Assembly (NCBI GenBank): GCA_002373325.1
Contig: DFKI01000051.1
Span: forward strand, 1 to 11,071
Direction of reading: 5' to 3'
From: Treponema sp. UBA3649
GTDB taxonomy: Bacteria; Spirochaetota; Spirochaetia; Treponematales; Treponemataceae
Length of the DNA stretch: 11,071 nt
A program made the position numbers and the translations under genes. Position 1 is the stretch's first letter. Each line of letters opens with the position of its first letter. Shown piece by piece: positions 7,082-11,071 of the stretch. The notes under the pieces are model-generated. The model saw only the letters and a list, made by a program, of their open reading frames with translations. It was not told the origin of the DNA and ran no database searches.

Positions 7082-7167
7082 CGGGGGCGTTGCGGGGGTG
7101 TCCCCCGCTGAGAGGGTAGCGACCGACGAAGTGGGCGCGAAGGGGGAGACTTCCCCCTCCTTTTTTT
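7082..7167. repeat. GC-rich double-hairpin intergenic element
   Basis: Two near-perfect hairpins frame about 32 bases. The first is GCGGGGG (7092-7098), loop TGT, CCCCCGC (7102-7108). The second is AGGGGGA (7141-7147), loop GACT, TCCCCCT (7152-7158), followed on the plus strand by CC and seven T (7161-7167). The middle contains GGGTAGCGACCGACGAAGTG. Composition differs sharply from the AT-rich promoter DNA beside it. The T-run gives a terminator look only in the plus direction, although both flanking genes are on the minus strand. It may be a dispersed repeat, a terminated plus-strand small RNA, or a transcription barrier; the sequence alone cannot decide. Confidence 0.6.
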
Positions 7168-7186
7168 GTCCGACAAGTGATTCAGG

Positions 7187-8086
7187 CTACAGATGATACC
7201 TCACGCCAAGGTCAAATCCATGGCCTATATAACGCAGGTTTTGGGAGCTAAGATATCTCCATGCGGCGAATACCTCAAGGGGACCGGCCACCATCATTCC
7301 TACCTCAAGGTGGGACTCAAACATCATGAAGTCGTGGTCGGAGGGATCGGACATGTCAATCAGGGTTCCACGCCATTCGATAAGGAGCGGCTTTACGGGA
7401 TAGGACCTCGCAATCAGCTGAAGGAAAAGTCCGTTGTAGCGCACATCATAGGTGGAAGTTTTGAGCATGCTCCATCCGATTGTCCAGAAGAGGCTCAGGG
7501 GGTTCGACTGGAAAATGGACATCTGAAGTCCGAGCTGGAGTCCGAAATCGGGGTTCTGGAATTTGAAGAAGGAGCCGCCTGAAGGATTCATGTCCACCAT
7601 GTTGCTGAAATCAAGCTCTAGGATGGGACCGAAGAATTTCCAGATGAGTCCCTCGAAGCGTACCTCCGTGCCCGCATAGAGTCCCGGATAGCAATAGACC
7701 GATGTGTCCGCAGCGAACCGGTACCAGTTCGCCTCGTATACGTTGGGGTCGGTCTCGTCAAAGCAAAGGTATTTTTCTCCTGCGTAGGGGTAATCGTCAT
7801 AGTTCACGAGAAAATTGTTCATAATCCAGAGCTCGATGATTATCTCTGTGAAAAGGTCCACGAAAAGATTTCCTGAGCTTGACGACGAGCATAACTGAAT
7901 TTCGGGTGAGAGAGCGGATGCGGGAAAGGTCAGCTCCGAGTGGGAAATTGACGGGTCTGCGACAGAAACTGTTGACACGACCGCCGCGTTTGATGCCGTT
8001 GAGAGACTTGCGCTGCCTGCCGGATGTGCCTGGACGCAAATCATTCCCGCGAAAAGGAAAACCAATGAGATAAAAAACTTCTTCAT
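7187..8086 (-). CDS. Secreted protein, candidate outer-membrane beta-barrel, function unknown
   Basis: I do not recognise a named family. The 299-aa protein starts with a clear signal peptide (1-20, MKKFFISLVFLFAGMICVQA, cleavage before HPAG). Next come a Ser/Ala/Val-rich low-complexity stretch (24-72) and a hydrophobic aromatic segment (74-95). From about 130 onward, strands alternate hydrophobic and polar residues with many aromatics (for example GLYAGTEVRFEGLIWKFFG, FGLQLGLQMSIF, LFLQLIARSYPVKPLLIEWRG), ending in HGFDLGVRYHL. This pattern fits a small beta-barrel in the outer membrane, though the last residue is Leu rather than Phe. ATG at 8086 has a strong GGAGG 5 nt upstream, inside a set of 11-bp direct repeats. 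It follows the methyltransferase gene by 75 bp, with no convincing promoter of its own. No convincing minus-strand terminator follows. Confidence 0.72.
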   Translation of the reverse strand: MKKFFISLVFLFAGMICVQAHPAGSASLSTASNAAVVSTVSVADPSISHSELTFPASALSPEIQLCSSSSSGNLFVDLFTEIIIELWIMNNFLVNYDDYPYAGEKYLCFDETDPNVYEANWYRFAADTSVYCYPGLYAGTEVRFEGLIWKFFGPILELDFSNMVDMNPSGGSFFKFQNPDFGLQLGLQMSIFQSNPLSLFWTIGWSMLKTSTYDVRYNGLFLQLIARSYPVKPLLIEWRGTLIDMSDPSDHDFMMFESHLEVGMMVAGPLEVFAAWRYLSSQNLRYIGHGFDLGVRYHL

Positions 8087-8093
8087 ATTAACC

Positions 8094-8137
8094 TCCGTTT
8101 AACGTCCGTTTAAAATCCGTTTGACCTTCGTTAAAAA
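8094..8137. repeat. Four 11-bp-spaced direct repeats (TCCGTTT core) in the leader of the barrel gene
   Basis: Units begin at 8094, 8105, 8116 and 8127, exactly 11 bp apart: TCCGTTTAACG, TCCGTTTAAAA, TCCGTTTGACC and the weaker TTCGTTAAAAA. An inverted copy, AAACGGA, is at 8150-8156. The unit nearest the gene (8094-8104) overlaps the GGAGG ribosome site (8092-8096 on the minus strand). Helical-turn spacing fits stacked binding of a protein on one DNA face, but simple duplication of an 11-bp unit would look the same. Confidence 0.7.
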
Positions 8138-8161
8138 ATCACGGCAAAAAAACGGACTTTC

Positions 8162-8914
8162 CTACTTTACGGCAACCAAAACCATGGTCCTTGCATTCTG
8201 GTCGTATGGCTGCCTTTCAAATCCACCGTAAATCTCCGCCTTGGAAAATCCCATGCGCAGAAGCCGGTCCCTGAGTTCTGGGGCGGAATACAATCTCTGC
8301 ACAAATTCATGTTCCATCCGCTTTCCGTCCTTGTCTATTAAAATCCATCTGGAGCGCAGTCCTTCCCACGCACCCACGACGCTGAAATCGGTAAGCACTG
8401 TCTTTCCCGCGCGCTCAAACCACTCGCCGTCAGTATAGTATCTGATTGCGGTCTCACGGCTCACGCACTCAAGGATGAACGTTCCACCCGGCTTGAGGGA
8501 CCTGAGTATGTTCTCCACAATCTTCAGATCCTCCTCCTGTGTCGCGCAGTAACCGAAGGAAGTAAAAAGGTTCACGGCGGCGTCATATTGCTCAGGACGG
8601 CAGAACGTGCGTAAGTCAGCTTTGATGAGCTCAATGTCCGTTTCCTCGTCCAGGGCTGTTTCCCTCGCGGCGTCAAGATAGGGCTGAATCATGTCCACTC
8701 CGGTAACATCCAGTCCCAGCATGGAAAGCTCAACGGAAATCCTTCCGGGTCCGCATCCGGCATCAAGCACACTGGCTCCTTTTTTCAGGGATGCGATTGA
8801 GTACACTGCCTCCGCCACCCCCTTAGCCTCCGCCCAACGCTCCTCGTCGAACATTATGGGGCCGTAATTGAGCCAAAAATCCTCGCTCTCAAACCACTGT
8901 CCAGTTTCCGGCAT
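8162..8914 (-). CDS. Class I SAM-dependent methyltransferase, substrate unknown
   Basis: This is a stand-alone Rossmann-fold methyltransferase (250 aa). Motif I is SVLDAGCGPGRIS (48-60), the ribose-binding acidic residue is D74 in LDVTGVD, motif III lies around IKADLRTFCRP (97-107), and the post-III region is YDAAVNLFTSFGYC (110-123), followed by LKPGGTFILE (140-149). The N-terminal SEDFWLNYGPIMFDEERW (10-27) and the C-terminal beta-rich region (170-250) are typical of small-molecule methyltransferases of the Methyltransf_11/25 type; no residue identifies the substrate. ATG at 8914 follows the rubredoxin stop by 21 bp, and the intervening bases hold a purine-rich GGGGAAG rather than a clean AGGAG. 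It is probably co-transcribed with rubredoxin from the promoter at 9119-9147. The family is certain, the reaction is not. Confidence 0.88.
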   Translation of the reverse strand: MPETGQWFESEDFWLNYGPIMFDEERWAEAKGVAEAVYSIASLKKGASVLDAGCGPGRISVELSMLGLDVTGVDMIQPYLDAARETALDEETDIELIKADLRTFCRPEQYDAAVNLFTSFGYCATQEEDLKIVENILRSLKPGGTFILECVSRETAIRYYTDGEWFERAGKTVLTDFSVVGAWEGLRSRWILIDKDGKRMEHEFVQRLYSAPELRDRLLRMGFSKAEIYGGFERQPYDQNARTMVLVAVK

Positions 8915-8935
8915 GACACTTCCCCGCCCTGCTTT

Positions 8936-9112
8936 TCAGAGAGCATTCTCCGTCTTTTTCTCAACGAAACAACTGGCCTTTGGTGCGTCGCAAATGGGGC
9001 AGGTCCAGTCTTCCCTAATCTCGGCAAAAGGAGTTCCTGGTGCTATTCCGTTTTTCGGGTCGCCCTTCTCCTCATCATACACATAGCCACATATTTTACA
9101 TTCATAAACCAT
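8936..9112 (-). CDS. Rubredoxin
   Basis: This 58-aa one-electron carrier holds a single iron in four cysteines. The two knuckles are CKICGYVYD (C5, C8) and CPICDAPKASC (C38, C41), with the usual acidic DEEKGDP, the NGIAPGTPFAEIREDW core and the APK motif between or after them. It is of normal rubredoxin length with a short charged tail (VEKKTENAL). In anaerobes rubredoxin usually feeds peroxide- or oxygen-reducing enzymes such as rubrerythrin, superoxide reductase or flavodiiron proteins; none is in the window, so the partner is unknown. The ATG at 9112 is fixed by the family's N-terminus, which begins only a few residues before the first cysteine. No Shine-Dalgarno at proper spacing precedes it (only AGG one base away), and the promoter lies right against the start codon. 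Confidence 0.95.
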   Translation of the reverse strand: MVYECKICGYVYDEEKGDPKNGIAPGTPFAEIREDWTCPICDAPKASCFVEKKTENAL

Positions 9113-9319
9113 GCCTAAATTATAACACAGACTGATTGGAATTTCAATAGAATGGATTTTTTTCAGAGAAATTCAAAAAAATTCAAAAAAATTTTGCACT
9201 TTGATTACAGCGGCGGGATTTTGTGGCTATTAGTATATATGGGGATTTTTCTGATTGATTTTTTCGATTGATTTTTCGATTGGAAAAAGTGCCCCGGAAA
9301 TCGGTTTCAGGAGAACATA
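9113..9319. other. Divergent intergenic region with phased A-tracts and T-rich repeats
   Basis: This region separates rubredoxin (leftward) from comM (rightward). Besides the leftward promoter it holds two exact ATTCAAAAAA copies (9171-9180, 9181-9190) that put seven-A tracts 10 bp apart, which should bend the DNA, and a seven-T run at 9157-9163. Nearer comM are repeats GATTGATTTTTTC (9253-9265), GATTGATTTTTC (9266-9277) and a diverged GATTGGAAAAAG (9278-9289). A comM promoter must lie here; TATATAT near 9233 is a possible -10 but I see no good -35 partner. No RNA gene or open frame is evident. Confidence 0.6.
9119..9147 (-). promoter_or_regulatory. Near-consensus sigma70 promoter giving a predicted leaderless rubredoxin mRNA
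   Basis: On the minus strand TTGAAA (9147-9142), a 17-bp spacer and a perfect TATAAT (9124-9119) are followed by six bases (TTAGGC) and then the ATG of rubredoxin. Transcription would start at or within a base or two of the A of ATG. It probably also serves the methyltransferase, and possibly the barrel gene. Confidence 0.8.
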
Positions 9320-10966
9320 ATGAGGATATTCAGTTTTTCACCGTTCGGCTATGAGGGGTCCCTTGTGAGCGTGGAAGTGGATTTGCGGCGTGGGATTCCC
9401 GCGGTGGATTTGGTGGGACTTGCGGACGGTGCGGTAAAGGAAAGCAGGGAGAGGATGCGCTCTGCAATCAGGAACAGCGGATTTGACTTTCCGCCTGAGA
9501 GGGTACTTATCAGCCTTTCACCCGCGGATTTGAAAAAGGAGGGAGCCGGATTTGACCTTGCCATAGCTCTTTCTGTTCTTGCGGAAAAAAAGAGGCTCGA
9601 CACTATGGAAAGGGATTCGGACGAAGGGACTGATTTTCCACCACCTGATGACGACGGGAAGATAAGCGGAGACAGCTCCATACTTGTGATGGGGGAGCTT
9701 GAGCTTAACGGAAGGGTGCGGCCTGTGAGAGGTGTTCATGCGGCTGTGAGTACGGCGATGGAAAGCGGAATCAGGCTCTGCATCGTGCCGTCGGGAAACG
9801 CTCAGGAGGCAAGGGAAATAAGAGGGATGCGTGTGTTCGGGGCGGAGAATCTTACGGACGCGTTCATGGCCCTTGACAATGAGGAAAGCTTTTCTTCGGG
9901 GGATTCAGATGAGACGGACGGGAACTCGGGAAGGAATTTCGGGATTCCGGAGGGGAGCGTTGATATAGGAGGGGTTCTTTTTGCAAGGAAGGATTCCAGC
10001 TTTGATTTTTCGGACGTGCGGAATCAGGGTGATTTGATACGCGGATTGCAGGTTGCGGCTGCTGGAGGTCACAACTTGCTTGCGTTCGGTCCCCCGGGTT
10101 GCGGCAAGACACTTTCCATGCAAAGGTTCGGTGAGCTTCTTCCCCTTCTTACCCTTGAGGAGGCTCAGAGCGTGACAAGGATTTATTCCATCGCGGGTCT
10201 TTTGAATCCGGGTCTTCCCATTGTACGTGTGGCTCCCTTTCGACAACCGCATCAGACGGCTTCGCTTGAGGGAATGTGCGGTGGAGGCGTGCATTGTTCT
10301 CCGGGAGAGATTTCCCTTGCCCACAACGGAGTCCTTTTTCTTGACGAGGCGGCTGAGTTCAAAAGCTCGGTCCTTCAGATGCTGCGTGTGCCCCTTGAGA
10401 GCGCTTCGGTAACATTGAGCCGTGCAGGAAGGTCCACGGTATATCCGGCAAGTTTCCAGCTTCTCGTCGCGATGAACCCATGTCCCTGCGGATTTTTCGG
10501 ATCCAGGGATAAAATCTGCCTGTGTTCGGCAAAGAGCGTGGAGCAGTATTGGAGGAAAATCTCGGGTCCGCTTCTGGACAGGATTGACATCCGGATTCAG
10601 GTGGACGCAAACTCGGAGAAGAATGACCGTGGAGGAAATCCTTCGGCAGAGGGAAAATCCACGGATGAGCTCAGGCGGGAGATTGCGGTGGCCGTGCTTG
10701 CCCAAAGAAAAAGACAGGGGAAGAAAAACGCTCGTCTGAATCCCATGGAGATAAAGGAATTCTGCCCCATGGACCAAAGCTCCAATTTCATACTTTCGGC
10801 ATCTTCGGACAGGTACGGATTCTCACCGAGGGCGGTAAGCGAGTGCATAAAACTTGCAAGGACCGTGGCTGACATGGCGGGAAAGGACCTGATTGACGGA
10901 TCATGCATGGAGGAGGCCGTGTCCCTTAGAAAAAACAACGGCGGGATGGACCTTGACCTGCAATAA
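9320..10966 (+). CDS. comM: ComM/YifB-family magnesium-chelatase-like AAA+ ATPase
   Basis: This AAA+ protein (548 aa) belongs to the ComM/YifB family; in naturally competent bacteria ComM is a hexameric branch-migration helicase that helps integrate donor DNA. The N-terminal Lon-like ChlI domain spans about 18-185 (GIPAVDLVGLADGAVKESRE at 25-44). The ATPase core has Walker A GPPGCGKT (257-264), Walker B VLFLDE (339-343 region), and the arginine-containing LLDRIDIRI (418-426). Four cysteines at C388, C390, C400 and C402 (NPCPCGFF...ICLC) form the family's probable metal-binding loop. The C-terminal Mg-chelatase domain runs to the end. It is longer than typical (about 500-510 aa) because of acidic, low-complexity inserts at about 94-117 and 187-206. 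AGGAG lies 6 nt before ATG. No competence genes are in view. The stop codon touches the U-tract of the convergent tRNA terminator. Confidence 0.93.
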   Translation: MRIFSFSPFGYEGSLVSVEVDLRRGIPAVDLVGLADGAVKESRERMRSAIRNSGFDFPPERVLISLSPADLKKEGAGFDLAIALSVLAEKKRLDTMERDSDEGTDFPPPDDDGKISGDSSILVMGELELNGRVRPVRGVHAAVSTAMESGIRLCIVPSGNAQEAREIRGMRVFGAENLTDAFMALDNEESFSSGDSDETDGNSGRNFGIPEGSVDIGGVLFARKDSSFDFSDVRNQGDLIRGLQVAAAGGHNLLAFGPPGCGKTLSMQRFGELLPLLTLEEAQSVTRIYSIAGLLNPGLPIVRVAPFRQPHQTASLEGMCGGGVHCSPGEISLAHNGVLFLDEAAEFKSSVLQMLRVPLESASVTLSRAGRSTVYPASFQLLVAMNPCPCGFFGSRDKICLCSAKSVEQYWRKISGPLLDRIDIRIQVDANSEKNDRGGNPSAEGKSTDELRREIAVAVLAQRKRQGKKNARLNPMEIKEFCPMDQSSNFILSASSDRYGFSPRAVSECIKLARTVADMAGKDLIDGSCMEEAVSLRKNNGGMDLDLQ

Positions 10967-10990
10967 AAAATCCCCCGGAAAACCGAGGGA
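10965..10990 (-). terminator. Intrinsic terminator of the tRNA-Leu transcript
   Basis: On the minus strand TCCCTCGG, loop TTTT and CCGGGGGA form a stem with one mismatch, followed immediately by six T (10970-10965). It begins 15 bases after the tRNA 3' end. In the plus direction the same stem lacks a T-run, so it does not terminate comM. Its T-run overlaps the comM stop codon TAA (10964-10966). Confidence 0.8.
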
Positions 10991-11005
10991 CTGACCTAAA
11001 AGGTA

Positions 11006-11071
11006 TACCGGCTCTGAGACTTGAACTCAGACGCGATCGCTCGCAGCAGATTTTGAGTCTGTAGTGTCTAC
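11006..11071 (-). tRNA. tRNA-Leu (CAA), 5' part outside the window
   Basis: The 3' two-thirds of a class II tRNA is visible. The end of the D arm reads GTAGACAC. The anticodon loop is CTCAAAA with CAA at 11055-11053, closed by CAGA/TCTG plus an A-C mismatch. A long variable arm GCGA-GCGA-TCGC is present. The T arm is CTGAG-TTCAAGT-CTCAG, and the acceptor strand AGCCGGT is followed by discriminator A at 11006. The long variable arm plus CAA anticodon identifies a leucine tRNA reading UUG. CCA is not encoded (TACC follows) and must be added enzymatically. The acceptor 5' strand and most of the D arm lie beyond the right edge. Confidence 0.92.

Noticed and set aside
7141..7167. Ordinary intrinsic terminator for the barrel gene
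   Set aside because: The T-run follows the stem only on the plus strand, whereas the barrel gene is on the minus strand; in its own direction no T-run follows either hairpin.
7193..7582. A 129-codon plus-strand frame opposite the barrel gene
   Set aside because: It is antisense to the minus-strand secreted protein gene with signal peptide and strong GGAGG, and its translation has no recognisable motif.
9209..9240. A specific comM promoter around TATATAT
   Set aside because: A -10-like box exists but no reasonable -35 at 16-18 bp, so I did not list it as a promoter.
9905..10777. A 290-codon open frame antisense to comM
   Set aside because: It lies wholly opposite a well-supported AAA+ gene, its translation has no recognisable domain, is rich in His/Ser/Arg/Pro, and shows no plausible ribosome site; codon bias of the true gene explains the opening.

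Overview
The window reads as a host-associated Treponema-like spirochaete chromosome, judged from its gene content (LolA-like, RodZ-like, RimO and UvrD/PcrA proteins in a row), moderate GC coding DNA, KK-rich N-termini and AGGAG-type ribosome sites. This assignment is an inference from style and gene content; no marker gene here proves the genus.

Layout. 1-472: an AT-rich four-helix-bundle gene of the 23S rRNA intervening-sequence protein family. It is bracketed by two inverted arrays of one degenerate heptamer and looks like a small insertion. 460-7054: a five-gene minus-strand operon (lolA-like, rodZ-like, rimO, uvrD/pcrA, rlmM-like). Junctions are 2-10 nt gaps or a short overlap, and one near-consensus sigma70 promoter lies at 7026-7054. 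7082-7167: a GC-rich double-hairpin element between transcription units. 7187-9147: a second minus-strand group made of rubredoxin, a class I SAM methyltransferase and a secreted outer-membrane-barrel candidate. It is driven by a strong promoter placed so close to the rubredoxin ATG that its mRNA should be leaderless. 9113-9319: a divergent intergenic region with 10-bp-phased A-tracts. 9320-10966: a plus-strand comM/yifB AAA+ ATPase. 10965-11071: a convergent tRNA-Leu(CAA), cut by the window edge, with its own intrinsic terminator.

How the genes work together. The long operon joins envelope biogenesis (lipoprotein carrier, MreB-linked morphology protein) with ribosome modification (S12 methylthiolation, 23S rRNA 2'-O-methylation) and DNA repair. 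No mobile element with a recognisable transposase, no CRISPR array and no defence system is visible. The signal I rate highest is the heptamer-flanked four-helix-bundle cassette. Each heptamer carries a TGA, so the arrays stop translation in all three frames from both sides, and the array nearest the rlmM-like gene supplies that gene's last codons and stop.
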